Positions 1-12,941 are shown, counted from the first letter of the stretch. The stretch is DNA of 64,000 bases from Pseudomonas sp. ZH-FAD (GCF_002803095.1 NZ_PGLR01000017.1:1-64000); one strand, 5' to 3'. The notes: generated by a model from the letters alone, not told the origin. Translations and numbers: made by a program.

Positions 1-1250
1 GACCAGCTGTCGTACAGGTAATAGGCCACCCCACCAATCACGCCGCCCCAGAGGATGCCGTTGATCAGGGAAACCCCCAGTTCCTTGCGCACCAGCCGCG
101 CGGTGTTACCGGTGCTGACCTGATCCAGCGCCATGGCGCGTACGATCATGGTGATAGTCTGGTTGCCGGAGTTGCCGCCGATACCGGCGACGATGGGCAT
201 CAGCGCCGCCAGCGCCACCAGCTTCTCGATCGAGCCTTCGAACAGGCCGATCACCCGCGAAGCCAGGAATGCGGTGACCAGGTTGATCGCCAGCCAGGCC
301 CAACGGTTGCGCACCGACTTCCACACCGAGGCGAAGATGTCTTCTTCCTCGCGCAGACCGGCCATGTTCAGCACTTCGCTTTCGCTTTCCTCACGGATCA
401 GGTCGACCATCTCGTCGATGGTCAGACGGCCGATCAGCTTGCCGTTCTTGTCCACCACCGGGGCGGAAATGAGGTCGTAACGCTCGAAGGCCTGGGCGGC
501 GTCATAACCGTCCTCATCCGGGTGAAAACTCACCGGATCGTCGGCCATGACTTCGCCGACCTGCTTGTCCGGGTCGTTGACCAACAGGCGCTTGATCGGC
601 AGCACGCCCTTGAGCACGCCGTCGTAATCGACCACGAACAGCTTGTCGGTATGGCCCGGCAGCTCTTTCAGCCGGCGCAGGTAACGCAGAACCACTTCCA
701 GGCTGACGTCTTCGCGGATGGTGACCATCTCGAAGTCCATCAGCGCACCAACCTGATCCTCTTCATAGGACAGGGCCGAACGCACACGCTCGCGCTGCTG
801 GGCGTCGAGCGATTCCATCAGCTCATGAACGACGTCGCGCGGCAGTTCCGGCGCCAGGTCGGCGAGTTCGTCGGCGTCCAGGTCCTTGGCCGCGGCGAGA
901 ATCTCGTGATCGTCCATGTCGGCGATCAAGGTTTCCCGTACCGCGTCAGAGACTTCCAGCAAGATGTCGCCATCGCGCTCGGACTTGACCAGCTGCCAGA
1001 CGGTCAGACGTTCGTCGAGCGGCAAGGCTTCGAGGATGTGGGCAATGTCCGCAGGGTGCAGATCTTCGAGCTTGCGCTGCAGCTCGACGAGATTCTGACG
1101 ATGCACCAGGTTCTCGACCCGGTCGTGATGCTGGCCTTCCTGACGATGAGTCAGGTCTTCGACCAGTTTGTGCCGATGCAGTAGTTCGATCACCTGGGCC
1201 AGGCGATCCTGCAAGCTTTCTTGCGGCTTTTTGGCTTCTACTTCAGTCAT
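1..1250 (-). CDS. mgtE: Magnesium transporter MgtE (3' end beyond window)
   Basis: Inner-membrane Mg2+ channel/transporter gated by cytosolic Mg2+. Reading backwards from the ATG at 1250 gives MTEVEAKKPQESLQDRLAQV, an acidic MgtE N-terminal helical domain (motif LHPADIAHILEALP), a CBS pair (around KLFVVDYDGVLKGVLPIKRL and SAPVVDKNGKLIGRLTIDEM), then the start of the membrane domain with MPIVAGIGGNSGNQT, the conserved pore segment of the family. About 416 of the usual roughly 480 residues are present; the last transmembrane helices lie left of position 1. The start is preceded by GGAG. The upstream leader contains a small GC-rich hairpin. The family call is secure; the C-terminus is simply missing from the window. 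Confidence 0.93.
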   Translation of the reverse strand, partial: MTEVEAKKPQESLQDRLAQVIELLHRHKLVEDLTHRQEGQHHDRVENLVHRQNLVELQRKLEDLHPADIAHILEALPLDERLTVWQLVKSERDGDILLEVSDAVRETLIADMDDHEILAAAKDLDADELADLAPELPRDVVHELMESLDAQQRERVRSALSYEEDQVGALMDFEMVTIREDVSLEVVLRYLRRLKELPGHTDKLFVVDYDGVLKGVLPIKRLLVNDPDKQVGEVMADDPVSFHPDEDGYDAAQAFERYDLISAPVVDKNGKLIGRLTIDEMVDLIREESESEVLNMAGLREEEDIFASVWKSVRNRWAWLAINLVTAFLASRVIGLFEGSIEKLVALAALMPIVAGIGGNSGNQTITMIVRAMALDQVSTGNTARLVRKELGVSLINGILWGGVIGGVAYYLYDSW

Positions 1251-1573
1251 AGCGCGCTCCACCCCCAGTTGGCGGGCACGCCAGAGGGGATCAATCAGGT
1301 CTTACACGATTGTGCGAGGGGAGTATTGAGTAACTACTGGGTAAGTCCATGGTGGTATTCCACAAGCCCCGGCGGGGCTGACGCGGCGAATGATAACACC
1401 GCAAAACAGCTTTGTACGTGACAAAAGCGCGGCAAGAACAACTGCTTGCATCACAAACTTCGATCTCGCATGAAAACCTGGCTATGCGACGTCAGCGTTC
1501 CCCGCCAGGACACCCTGGCGAGCGCGAAAAAACGGTCTAACCTGAAGCAGGCAAACGTCACGGAGGACGATTC
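1251..1573. other. Intergenic region between divergent mgtE and DUF4124 gene
   Basis: No convincing gene is seen. The mgtE leader (minus strand) carries a short perfect hairpin, AGCCCC-GGC-GGGGCT, at about 1365-1380. The right end holds the ribosome site CGGAGGACGATTC for the gene at 1574. I cannot recognise a known Mg riboswitch here. Confidence 0.5.
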
Positions 1574-2071
1574 ATGCGAGGACAGCACGTCGCAGCGCTA
1601 CTGGCCGCTGCGCTTCTCTACCCTATTGCAGACAGCTCGGCCGCCAGCGTGTTCCGCTGCGTCGACGCTGACGGCCATATCACCTTCACCCGCCACGGCT
1701 GCACCGACGATCAGCAGCAGCATCTGCAGGATGCGCGCAACCACACGCCCAGCAGCGGCAAGCCAATCCCCCTGGCTGACCCAGGCCGACGTACGACAGC
1801 CGCCTCGGCAAGCAGTGGCGAGGTGGTCATCGTCGGTCAACAGGACGATGGCTGCGGCAACCTGTTGACCAGCAGCGAAAGGCGCCAGGCAATCATCCGC
1901 AAGGAAGTGCGCCGCGGCATGAGCAGAACCGACGTGGAAAGCAGCCTGGGCAAGCCTGACAGAGTCACGAGCAGCAATGGGCAGCAGCGCTATCACTACA
2001 AAGAAAAACGCAAAGGCGGCAACAGCCGGCAGGTCAGTTTCGACGAGGCCGGATGCGTGAAAGGCAGATGA
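1574..2071 (+). CDS. Exported DUF4124-domain protein
   Basis: A 165-residue protein with a signal peptide (residues 1-24, hydrophobic AALLAAALLYPIADSSAAS) followed by a DUF4124-type motif, VFRCVDADGHITFTRHGC. In this family the motif is a short disulfide-containing beta domain common in Pseudomonas envelope proteins. The C-terminal part (about 110-165, KEVRRGMSRTDVESSLGKPD) resembles the SmpA/OmlA-like fold in its 'G-M-S-R-x-x-V-x-x-x-L-G-x-P' pattern. It has a good Shine-Dalgarno site, CGGAGG, 8 nt before the ATG. It is convergent with the tRNA cluster, with a terminator hairpin between. The substrate or partner is unknown; a periplasmic location is inferred. Confidence 0.75.
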   Translation: MRGQHVAALLAAALLYPIADSSAASVFRCVDADGHITFTRHGCTDDQQQHLQDARNHTPSSGKPIPLADPGRRTTAASASSGEVVIVGQQDDGCGNLLTSSERRQAIIRKEVRRGMSRTDVESSLGKPDRVTSSNGQQRYHYKEKRKGGNSRQVSFDEAGCVKGR

Positions 2072-2082
2072 TGCGCAAAGAA

Positions 2083-2110
2083 AAAGGGCCTGCATTGCTG
2101 CAGGCCCTTT
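2083..2110 (-). terminator. Rho-independent terminator of the tRNA-Arg transcript
   Basis: A perfect 12-bp stem (AAAGGGCCTGCA / TGCAGGCCCTTT) with a 4-nt loop. On the minus strand it is followed by a run of T (complement of 2081-2085), the expected form for ending the minus-strand tRNA operon. It could also stop the DUF4124 gene from the other side. Confidence 0.85.
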
Positions 2111-2115
2111 CAGTA

Positions 2116-2192
2116 TGGCGGACTCAGGAGGATTCGAACCTCCGACCGCTCGGTTCGTAGCCGAGTACTCTATCCAGCTGAGCTATGAGTCC
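2116..2192 (-). tRNA. tRNA-Arg (anticodon ACG), copy 3
   Basis: 77-nt tRNA with CCA encoded. The acceptor stem is GGACTCA/TGAGTCC, the T-loop GGTTCGAATCC, and the anticodon loop CTACGAA gives ACG (read as ICG), decoding CGU/CGC/CGA. It is identical to the two copies at 2263 and 2414. Confidence 0.97.
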
Positions 2193-2262
2193 ATTTGGCG
2201 CTTTTTGACCAGATCACCACTGGCTGAAACATGACCTTGCATCGCTGCAGTGCCATTTAATA

Positions 2263-2339
2263 TGGCGGACTCAGGAGGATTCGAACCTCCGACCGCTCGG
2301 TTCGTAGCCGAGTACTCTATCCAGCTGAGCTATGAGTCC
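2263..2339 (-). tRNA. tRNA-Arg (anticodon ACG), copy 2
   Basis: Identical 77-nt sequence to its neighbours, CCA encoded. The flanking spacer (TTTGGCGCTTTT, then GACCAGATCACCACTGG) is also shared, so the array arose by tandem duplication of tRNA plus spacer. Confidence 0.97.
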
Positions 2340-2413
2340 ACACTTTGGCGCTTTTAGACCAGATCACCACTGGTTGAAACAAAATGGCTTGCAGCGATGC
2401 AAGCCATTCAATA

Positions 2414-2490
2414 TGGCGGACTCAGGAGGATTCGAACCTCCGACCGCTCGGTTCGTAGCCGAGTACTCTATCCAGCTGAGCTATGAGTCC
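2414..2490 (-). tRNA. tRNA-Arg (anticodon ACG), copy 1
   Basis: Identical 77-nt tRNA, CCA encoded, promoter-proximal on the minus strand. To its right (2491-2700) the spacer is replaced by a dispersed repeat, with only a spacer remnant at about 2636-2675. Confidence 0.97.
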
Positions 2491-2701
2491 GTTACAGATC
2501 ACTCGAAAGCTACTGCACTTGGGTATGCTTCGTTGAAACCGAACTCAGAATGCTCATTTAGAAAACTAAACTGCGCTTCTTCGCTCGTTTTCGCCTCGCC
2601 TACCCTTCGCTCGCTACGCTTTCGCGAGATCTTTGGTGTTTTTATACCAGATCACCTCTGGTTGATTCGCCAGCCAGGCTTACGCCTGACTCGCCGAATA
2701 A
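2491..2701. repeat. Dispersed intergenic repeat between tRNA-Arg and tRNA-Ser
   Basis: Contains CTCAGAATGCTCATTTA at about 2544-2561, preceded by GCTTCGTTGAAACCGAA. A clearly related copy lies inverted at 7300-7415. At 2636-2675 there is a degenerate copy of the tRNA-Arg spacer (TTTGGTGTTTTTATACCAGA, then TCACCTCTGGTTGA), suggesting loss of a further tRNA-Arg copy. No gene is seen. Confidence 0.55.
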
Positions 2702-2792
2702 TGGCGGAGAAGGGGGGATTCGAACCCCCGACACCCTTTTGAGGTGTACTCCCTTAGCAGGGGAGCGCCTTCGGCCACTCGGCCACCTCTCC
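2702..2792 (-). tRNA. tRNA-Ser (anticodon GCT)
   Basis: 91-nt class II tRNA with long variable arm and encoded CCA. The minus strand begins GGAGAGGTGGCCGAGTGG and the anticodon loop CTGCTAA gives GCT, decoding AGC/AGU. The T-loop is GGTTCGAATCC. It lies just downstream of rsmA, as in other pseudomonads. Confidence 0.97.
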
Positions 2793-2853
2793 GCAACACG
2801 GGGCGCATGATAAACATGTTTTCCCCGTTTGCAAACAAAAATTTGTAGAAAAA

Positions 2854-3039
2854 TTAGTGGCTTGGTTCGTCACCCTTCTCTTTCTGGATGCGCTGGTAGA
2901 TTTCTTCACGGTGTACGGCAACCTCTTTTGGCGCATTGACCCCAATGCGCACCTGGTTACCTTTCACACCCAACACGGTGACAGTCACATCATCACCGAC
3001 CATCAGGGTCTCTCCGACCCGGCGAGTCAGAATCAGCAT
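2854..3039 (-). CDS. rsmA: Carbon storage regulator RsmA/CsrA
   Basis: A 61-residue RNA-binding post-transcriptional regulator that binds GGA motifs in mRNA leaders and is titrated by small RNAs of the RsmY/RsmZ type. The whole family signature is present: [17 protein letters not shown] at the N-terminus, the core [20 protein letters not shown], then the helix [14 protein letters not shown]4 and R44 of the RNA-binding surface are kept. The start is set by GAGGAG 6 nt upstream. It is flanked by lysC and tRNA-Ser, the standard Pseudomonas order. It lies after the lysC terminator, so it must be transcribed largely from its own promoter in 3040-3180. Confidence 0.97.
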
Positions 3040-3138
3040 TCCTTTCTCCTCAACGGATTACATTTCTCAGGACAACAGTCTGCAAAAAGAAAATGGTGCC
3101 GGCTTCCTGCTGAATCAAGCCCGAAGCCTCCACCCAAG

Positions 3139-3168
3139 TATTGACCAGCCCGCGTAGAAAGAAAGTTC
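3139..3168 (-). promoter_or_regulatory. Weak candidate AlgU-type promoter for rsmA
   Basis: The minus strand shows GAACTT, then 18 nt, then TCAATA. The AlgU (sigma-22) consensus is GAACTT with 16-17 nt to a TCxAA-type -10, so the spacing is imperfect. An AlgU-dependent rsmA promoter is known in P. aeruginosa, which is the only reason to list this. Confidence 0.25.
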
Positions 3169-3181
3169 CCACGTACCAGTC

Positions 3182-3217
3182 AAAAAAACGAAAGGCGCGG
3201 AACCAGCCGCGCCTTTC
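3182..3217 (-). terminator. Rho-independent terminator after lysC
   Basis: An 11-bp stem, GAAAGGCGCGG / CCGCGCCTTTC, with a 6-nt loop. It is followed on the minus strand by a G, then a C-T-rich run with seven consecutive T (complement of 3182-3188). It sits 13 nt past the lysC stop codon and separates lysC from rsmA. Confidence 0.88.
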
Positions 3218-3229
3218 AAATCAATTGAA

Positions 3230-4468
3230 TCACTCGCCCTGTCGGGCCGGAGCATCCAGCTCGAAAGCGGTATGCAGAGCGCGTACCGCCAACTCCAGAT
3301 ACTTCTCTTCGATCACCACGGACACCTTGATCTCAGAGGTGGAGATCATCTGGATATTGATGGTCTCCTTGGCCAGGGCTTCGAACATACGGCTGGCAAC
3401 ACCGGCATGGGAGCGCATACCGACACCGACGATGGACACCTTGGCGATATTGGTGTCGCCGACCACTTCACGGGCGCCCAGCTCGTCTGCAGTTTTCTGC
3501 AGCACGCCGAGGGCGTTGTTGTAGTCATTGCGGTGCACGGTGAAGGTGAAATCGGTGGTGTTATCGTGCGAGACGTTCTGCACGATCATGTCGACTTCAA
3601 TGTTGGCGGCGCTGATCGGGCCGAGAATCTTGAAGGCGATACCGGGGATATCCGGTACCCCACGGATGGTCAGCTTGGCTTCGTCGCGATTGAAAGCGAT
3701 GCCGGAAATGATCGGCTGTTCCATGGATTCCTCTTCATCAAGGGTAATGAGGGTGCCCGGCCCCTCCTGGAAGCTGTGCAGGACGCGCAGCGGGACGTTG
3801 TACTTGCCGGCGAACTCCACCGAACGAATCTGCAGCACCTTGGAACCGAGGCTGGCCATTTCCAGCATCTCTTCAAAGGTGATCTTTTCCAGGCGCTGGG
3901 CCTTGGGCACCACACGCGGGTCGGTGGTGTAGACACCATCGACGTCGGTGTAGATCTGGCACTCGTCGGCTTTCAGCGCAGCAGCCAGAGCCACGCCGGT
4001 GGTGTCGGAACCGCCACGACCGAGGGTGGTGATATTGCCGTGCTCGTCGACACCCTGGAAGCCAGCGACGACGACGACGCGACCGGCCTTGAGTTCAGTA
4101 CGAATCTTCTGGTCATCGATCTGCAGAATGCGCGCCTTGTTGTGCGCGCTGTCGGTAAGGATGCGCACCTGATTGCCGGTGTAGGACACCGCAGGCACGC
4201 CGCGCTTGATCAGCGCCATGGCCAGAAGGGCAATGGTCACCTGCTCACCAGTGGACACCATGACATCCAGCTCACGCGCAACCGGCTCGCCATCGGTGAT
4301 CTGTTTGGCCAGATCGATCAGGCGGTTGGTTTCGCCGCTCATGGCGGAAACCACGACGACAATGTCGTCACCGTTCTCGCGGAACTTCTTCACTTTGTCA
4401 GCCACCTGCGCGATACGCTCGATGGTGCCGACGGAGGTGCCCCCAAACTTCTGTACGATCAAAGCCAT
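3230..4468 (-). CDS. lysC: Aspartate kinase
   Basis: Phosphorylates L-aspartate, the first step to lysine, threonine, methionine and diaminopimelate. 412 residues. The N-terminal kinase domain carries MALIVQKFGGTSVG (K7 and the FGGTSVG nucleotide loop) and the GRGGSDTTGVALAAAL segment; two C-terminal ACT regulatory domains follow (around MEQPIISGIAFNRDEAKLTI and AKVSIVGVGMRSHAGVASRM), consistent with feedback inhibition. I chose the internal ATG at 4468 because it matches the universal family N-terminus; an upstream in-frame ATG at 4504 would add 12 unconserved residues. alaS lies upstream on the same strand; a short GC hairpin (4532-4555) lies between them. Confidence 0.96.
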   Translation of the reverse strand: MALIVQKFGGTSVGTIERIAQVADKVKKFRENGDDIVVVVSAMSGETNRLIDLAKQITDGEPVARELDVMVSTGEQVTIALLAMALIKRGVPAVSYTGNQVRILTDSAHNKARILQIDDQKIRTELKAGRVVVVAGFQGVDEHGNITTLGRGGSDTTGVALAAALKADECQIYTDVDGVYTTDPRVVPKAQRLEKITFEEMLEMASLGSKVLQIRSVEFAGKYNVPLRVLHSFQEGPGTLITLDEEESMEQPIISGIAFNRDEAKLTIRGVPDIPGIAFKILGPISAANIEVDMIVQNVSHDNTTDFTFTVHRNDYNNALGVLQKTADELGAREVVGDTNIAKVSIVGVGMRSHAGVASRMFEALAKETINIQMISTSEIKVSVVIEEKYLELAVRALHTAFELDAPARQGE

Positions 4469-4570
4469 TTCAAAAAGCCGCCTGAATCCTCGAAGGGCGC
4501 CCATTAAACCCGCATCGGGTCATACTGCCAAGGCCCGCCGGACGCACTGCGGGCCCCGCTTTCTCGCTCG

Positions 4571-7195
<2,625 letters not shown>

Positions 7196-7299
7196 AGGGA
7201 TATCCACGGAATCAGGCGGCCACGGCAAAGCCGGCGAAGCAGACAAAGTGAAAACGTAGCGAGCGAAGGTCAGGCAAGGCGCCACGACCAACGGGAGTA

Positions 7300-7415
7300 A
7301 CAGCCAAAGGCTGGCCCGAAGGGTGAGCGCCAGCGAATCAAACCGGCGAAGAACGCACTGGGCTCGCAAACGAGTTTACGAGTTGTAAATGAGCATTCTG
7401 AGCCGGTTTTTAACG
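7300..7415 (-). repeat. Dispersed intergenic repeat, inverted relative to 2526-2600
   Basis: Read on the minus strand this begins GCTGCGTTAAAAACCGGCTC, continues AGAATGCTCATTTACAACTC, then TTCTTCGCCGGTTTG. The core CTCAGAATGCTCATTTA and its left flank match the repeat beside tRNA-Arg. It occupies the alaS upstream region (7196-7534), which otherwise shows no gene. Confidence 0.6.
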
Positions 7416-7504
7416 CAGCATGACAGAGCGCAGTAGTTTTCACGCAGTCTGCAAAGGGCCGCATTATATCGGGCCTACCGCGCGCGGCTAGTACCTTGTT
7501 GATA

Positions 7505-7527
7505 GCCGACAGCTATGAACTGTCGGC
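7505..7527 (-). terminator. Hairpin downstream of threonine aldolase gene
   Basis: A perfect 8-bp stem, GCCGACAG / CTGTCGGC, with a 7-nt loop, 7 nt past the stop codon on the minus strand. No clear T-run follows, so termination is likely but not certain. Confidence 0.45.
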
Positions 7528-7534
7528 ATATCGC

Positions 7535-8539
7535 TCAATGAGAGCGAAAAGCGGCGAACGCCTCGATCACCCGCTCGATCTGCTCGGCGCTGACATCAAG
7601 ATGAGTGACCAGACGAAGGCGCGGGGCGGCACTGACGGCGATGCCGCGTTCGGCCATGAAGGCCTTGATCTGCCCGGCGCGCTCACCAAGTTGCACATAG
7701 ACCATATTGGTCTGCACCGGCTCGACGCTATAGCCCAGTTCGCTTAGTGCAGCGCCCAGGCGCGCCGCGTTGGCATGATCCTCAGCCAGGCGCTGAACCT
7801 GATGCTGCAGGGCATACAGCCCCGCCGCCGCCAACACCCCGGCCTGACGCATGCCGCCGCCGACCATCTTGCGCAGACGCCGCGCCTTGGCAATCAGCGC
7901 AGTGCTGCCACACAGCACCGAACCGACCGGCGCACCGAGGCCCTTGGACAGGCATACCGAGACCGAGTCGAAGTGCTGGGTGATTTCGCGCGCCGGCACC
8001 CCGAGCTTGAGCGCCGCGTTATACAGGCGGGCGCCATCGAGGTGCAGGCTCAAACCACGACGGCGAGTCAGTTCGCGGGCGGCAGCCAAATAATCGAGCG
8101 GCAGCACCTTGCCCTGCATGGTGTTTTCCAGGGCCAGCAGGCGAGTGCGGGCGAAGTGGAAGTCGTCTTGCTTGATCGCCGCCTCGACCCTGCTCAGATC
8201 CAGCGAGCCGTCGGCTTCACCCTCGATCGGTTGCGGCTGGATGGAGCCGAGCACGGCGGCGCCGCCACCCTCGTACTTATAGGTGTGCGCCTGCTGGCCG
8301 ACGATGTATTCGTCACCGCGTTCGCAATGAGCCATCAGTCCCAGCAGGTTGCTCATGGTGCCGGTGGGGACGAACAGCGCCGCCGCGAAGCCCAGTTCAT
8401 TGGCCAGCCAGACCTCCAGGCGATTAACCGTGGGATCTTCGCCATACACGTCATCGCCCAACTCGGCAGCCATCATGGCTTCGCGCATGGCAACAGAGGG
8501 TTGGGTGACGGTGTCGCTACGCAGGTCGATCAGGGGCAT
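7535..8539 (-). CDS. ltaE: Low-specificity L-threonine aldolase
   Basis: PLP enzyme cleaving L-threonine or L-allo-threonine to glycine and acetaldehyde. 334 residues, beginning [15 protein letters not shown], the family hallmark, then [14 protein letters not shown]. The [16 protein letters not shown] segment holds the PLP-contacting Asp. The Schiff-base lysine is in [12 protein letters not shown] (about residue 199). The start at 8539 is preferred to the ATG six codons upstream because the family begins at [10 protein letters not shown]. It lies between alaS and astE on the same strand, separated from astE by a palindromic repeat, so it is probably its own unit. Confidence 0.93.
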   Translation of the reverse strand: MPLIDLRSDTVTQPSVAMREAMMAAELGDDVYGEDPTVNRLEVWLANELGFAAALFVPTGTMSNLLGLMAHCERGDEYIVGQQAHTYKYEGGGAAVLGSIQPQPIEGEADGSLDLSRVEAAIKQDDFHFARTRLLALENTMQGKVLPLDYLAAARELTRRRGLSLHLDGARLYNAALKLGVPAREITQHFDSVSVCLSKGLGAPVGSVLCGSTALIAKARRLRKMVGGGMRQAGVLAAAGLYALQHQVQRLAEDHANAARLGAALSELGYSVEPVQTNMVYVQLGERAGQIKAFMAERGIAVSAAPRLRLVTHLDVSAEQIERVIEAFAAFRSH

Positions 8540-8631
8540 GACAGGCTTTCCCGGCAATTGGCGAAAGGCTCATGCTAAAGAGATCGCCCAGACGGTGCAA
8601 GATACAGTTGAGGGCAAAATCGCGGATAGCC

Positions 8632-8691
8632 GTGGGAGGCGCTTCAGCGGCGATCAATACGCCGCAGCATCGCGGCTAAAGCCCCTCCCAC
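8632..8691. repeat. REP-type palindrome, family A
   Basis: GTGGGAGGCGCTTCAGCGGC at the left arm is mirrored by GCGGCTAAAGCCCCTCCCAC at the right arm, an imperfect inverted repeat with a short centre. The same family occurs at 15175-15221 and as part of the tandem array 32206-33091. Confidence 0.85.
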
Positions 8692-8699
8692 AAACGCCG

Positions 8700-9713
8700 C
8701 TACGCCAGGCCGGCGCCATCGTCCGGAACGATCAGAATGGCGGCGCGCAGGCCGTTCTTGACCTTGGGGTTGGGGAAAATGATCCGCGCGCCCTTCTCCT
8801 CCACCATCCAGCGACTGTCGGCGATGTCTTCGGCAAGCAGGTAACCGGGCTCCAGTTCGGTGAAGTTTTCGATATCCGCCGGCAGGTGCAACTGGAAGCT
8901 GTCGCTGTACTTGATGACCTCACGTGATACCGCAAACAGCTGCAAGCCATCGAGCGTCGGCTCACCGCTGATCACTTCGCGCCCTTCAATCAGAGCGTGC
9001 AGCGCATTCTCCAGCAGGTCGAGGTTGACCAACTCGTTCTGGCCGAAGGCGCGCGCCTTGCCCAACTCCAGGGTGAAAGCCTCGGCACCAAGCTGCGCAT
9101 AGGTGTAGGCGCTGAAGGTGATCGAAGACTTGTTCTGCAGCAGCACCGCCTCGATGCCGGCAGCACGCAGGCGCTCCAGCTCACGCCGCGAATGGGCGCG
9201 ACCTTCCTGCCAGGGATAGAGGGCGAACTGCTCGATCTTCGAGCCGCGAATGGCGGTGTGCAGGTCGTAATGCAGGCGAGTGCGGCCTGTTTGCTTGCCG
9301 AAAAAGGTGGCGGCCAGATGCTCCAGGTCGCAGGCGCGAATAGCCTCGAAGCCACTGGATTGCTCGTGACGACCACTGAACAGGCGATTGAGGTCCTGCT
9401 CGATATAGCGCTCACCGCGGCGCATGGCCTCGGGATTGCCGAACAGAAAGAGAATACGCGCCGCCGGATGCAGTTCATTGCGCGCGATGCCGCGCAGCAG
9501 ACGATCGAGCAGCTCGATTGGCGCGGTTTCGTTGCCGTGGACGCCGGCCGATAGCAGCAGGTCGAGTCCGTTGTCGCGCGCTGCAGGCGGCGTCACCTCC
9601 AGCGCACCTTCGTCGAGCCAGCGCAGACGCGTACCATCGGGCGTCAGTTGAATCTTCGCCGACGGCTCATGGCCGGCCAGGGTCAGTTCAAGCAGTTTGC
9701 CGAGGGCAAGCAT
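8700..9713 (-). CDS. astE: Succinylglutamate desuccinylase
   Basis: Last step of the arginine succinyltransferase (AST) pathway: N-succinylglutamate to glutamate and succinate. 337 residues, zinc carboxypeptidase-like fold of the AspA/AstE family. The metal site is visible as [14 protein letters not shown] (His and Glu) and [10 protein letters not shown] (second His). The C-terminal region includes [11 protein letters not shown] with the general-base Glu. The ATG at 9713 is chosen because [14 protein letters not shown] fits the family; the 18 upstream codons fall in a REP-like repeat. It is the last gene of the ast operon. Confidence 0.94.
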   Translation of the reverse strand: MLALGKLLELTLAGHEPSAKIQLTPDGTRLRWLDEGALEVTPPAARDNGLDLLLSAGVHGNETAPIELLDRLLRGIARNELHPAARILFLFGNPEAMRRGERYIEQDLNRLFSGRHEQSSGFEAIRACDLEHLAATFFGKQTGRTRLHYDLHTAIRGSKIEQFALYPWQEGRAHSRRELERLRAAGIEAVLLQNKSSITFSAYTYAQLGAEAFTLELGKARAFGQNELVNLDLLENALHALIEGREVISGEPTLDGLQLFAVSREVIKYSDSFQLHLPADIENFTELEPGYLLAEDIADSRWMVEEKGARIIFPNPKVKNGLRAAILIVPDDGAGLA

Positions 9714-9740
9714 GGGGACTCCTTGGTTCGCAGCATTTTG

Positions 9741-9796
9741 GTAGAAGCGAGCGTCGCGAGCGAACAAGCGTTTTCGCGAGCAGAGCTCGCTCCTAC
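9741..9796. repeat. REP-type palindrome, family B
   Basis: GTAGAAGCGAGCGTCGCGAG at the left end is mirrored by GCGAGCAGAGCTCGCTCCTA at the right end. Related copies lie at 25056-25118, 26014-26079 and 33170-33214. Confidence 0.82.
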
Positions 9797-9805
9797 AAGG
9801 TTCGA

Positions 9806-10084
9806 TCAGTGATTGCAGTCCGGGCCATGAACATGATCGTCCTCATCGGCGATCATCGGCTCCATCTCCAACTGGAGGCTGACCAGGTTGGTAGCCTGCG
9901 GACGCAGCAGCAGGTTGACGTACTCGGTATCGCCCTCCTCCACGTCGACGCCGATCAGCAACTGATCGCCAACGGCCTGGACCCACAGCTCCTTGCCCTG
10001 CCAGACCACAGCAAAGCGGCTGCAGGAGGTCTCCAGCTGGGTGCCGTCGTTGTCTTCAAGAATCAGTTGCAGCGCGTCGCTCAT
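9806..10084 (-). CDS. Small ast-operon protein with His/Cys-rich tail
   Basis: 92 residues between astB and astE on the same strand, the position of the conserved hypothetical gene between aruB and aruE in P. aeruginosa. The body ([20 protein letters not shown], then [20 protein letters not shown]) looks like a small beta-strand-rich soluble domain. The acidic C-terminus ends [13 protein letters not shown], with three His and one Cys, which could bind a metal. No signal peptide or membrane segment. The function is unknown; an accessory role to the AST enzymes is only suggested by position. Confidence 0.8.
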   Translation of the reverse strand: MSDALQLILEDNDGTQLETSCSRFAVVWQGKELWVQAVGDQLLIGVDVEEGDTEYVNLLLRPQATNLVSLQLEMEPMIADEDDHVHGPDCNH

Positions 10085-10110
10085 AAAATCTCCGGGAATC
10101 GAGGTCAGGT

Positions 10111-11471
10111 TCAGGCTATCTGAAAAGGATAGACCGAGCCCAGTTTAAGGATCTGCGTCAGTTCATCCAATGCCGTGCGGCACTCGATCAACAATTGCGG
10201 GTCGGCCAGGTCGGCTTCGCTCAAGCGGTCGCGGTAATGCTTGTCGACCCAGGCCACCAGGGTATCGTGCAGCGCGTCGCTCATCACCACGCCAGGATTG
10301 ACCGCTGCCAGTTCCTGCTCGTTGAGCGCCACGCGCAGGCGCAGGCACGCCGGGCCACCGCCATTCTGCATGCTCTGCTTGAGGTCGAACACGCGCACCT
10401 CGCGGATCGGCCCGCCGCTGGCCGTCAGCTGCTGCAGATAGCGCCAGACGCTGGCATTGTTCCGGCATTCCTCCGGCACCACCAGCAGCATGCTGCCGTC
10501 GGCACGGCTCAGCAGTTGACTGTTGAACAGGTAGGAGCGCACCGCGTCCTGCACGCTGACAGCAGAAGCTGGCACGCATACGGCCTGGAAGTTGCCGCCA
10601 CGACGAGCCAGCTTGTCGCCCAGCTCGGCCAGCACCTTGTCGGTTTCGAGGAAAGCATCCTGGTGATAGAACAGCACCTCGCCGTTACCCACGGCGATCA
10701 CGTCATTGTGGAACACGCCCTGATCGATCACCGCCGGATTCTGCTGGGCGTAGACCACACCCGCCTCGCTTAGCCCATGCAGACGGGCCACCGCCTGGCT
10801 GGCCTCAAGGGTCTGTCGCGCCGGATAGCGCGCCGGCGCCGGATAGCGAGCGTCGAAGGCGCTGCGCCCGTAGACGAAGAACTCCACCCCGGCGTCGCCA
10901 TAACCCTTGCAGAAGCGCGTGTGGTTGGCTGCGCCCTCGTCACCGAACTGCGCCACTGCCGGCAGCGCCGGGTGGTGAGCGAAGTGTTTCTCGCTGGCGA
11001 ACATCGCCTGCAACACCCGACTGGTGGTGGGGTGCTCGATGCTGCGGTGGAACTTGCAGTTGAGGTTGGCGGCGGTGAAGTGCACGCGGCCATCTGCCGT
11101 GTCGGCGCTGGGACTGACAGTGCAGGAATTGGCCGTCCACATGCTGGAAGCCGAACAGCTCGCCACCAGCAGAGGCGTGGCGCCCTTGGCGGCCTTGGCG
11201 ATCACCTGCGCGTCACTGCCGGTAAAGCCCAGGCTGCGCAAAACGGCAACGTCCGGACGCTCCTGCGGGGCCAGTACGCCCTGCTTGAAACCCATGTCCA
11301 TCAGCGCCTTCATTTTCGCCAGCCCCTGCTTGGCGGCCTCCTTGGGGCTCGACACGGCCTGACAGTTGCTCTGCGACGCGACGTTACCGTAGGACAACCC
11401 ACCGTAGTTGTGAGTCGGCCCGACCAGGCCGTCGACATTCATTTCAAAAGCGGACATCTCATAAGCGGTCA

Positions 11472-11472
<1 letters not shown>
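10111..11472 (-). CDS. astB: N-succinylarginine dihydrolase
   Basis: Second AST step: N-succinylarginine to N-succinylornithine, CO2 and 2 NH3. About 450 residues, amidinotransferase-like fold. The N-terminal signature [19 protein letters not shown] is present, as are the glycine-rich segment [16 protein letters not shown] carrying the catalytic Cys, and the His of [17 protein letters not shown]. The first ATG (11472) overlaps the astD stop in TAATG and has GGGAG upstream, favouring translational coupling. A second ATG at 11457 would give 448 residues and fits the usual family N-terminus better. The 15 nt between them look like a small duplication ([11 protein letters not shown]). Confidence 0.95.

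Positions 11473-12941
<1,469 letters not shown>

Noticed and set aside
3139..3168. Firm AlgU promoter call for rsmA
   Set aside because: Spacing of 18 nt between GAACTT and TCAATA is outside the usual 16-17; kept only as a weak candidate.
3272..4507. Long open frame on the plus strand opposite lysC
   Set aside because: Mirror frame of a GC-rich gene; Asp/Gly/His-rich with no recognisable domain, while lysC on the other strand has all family motifs.
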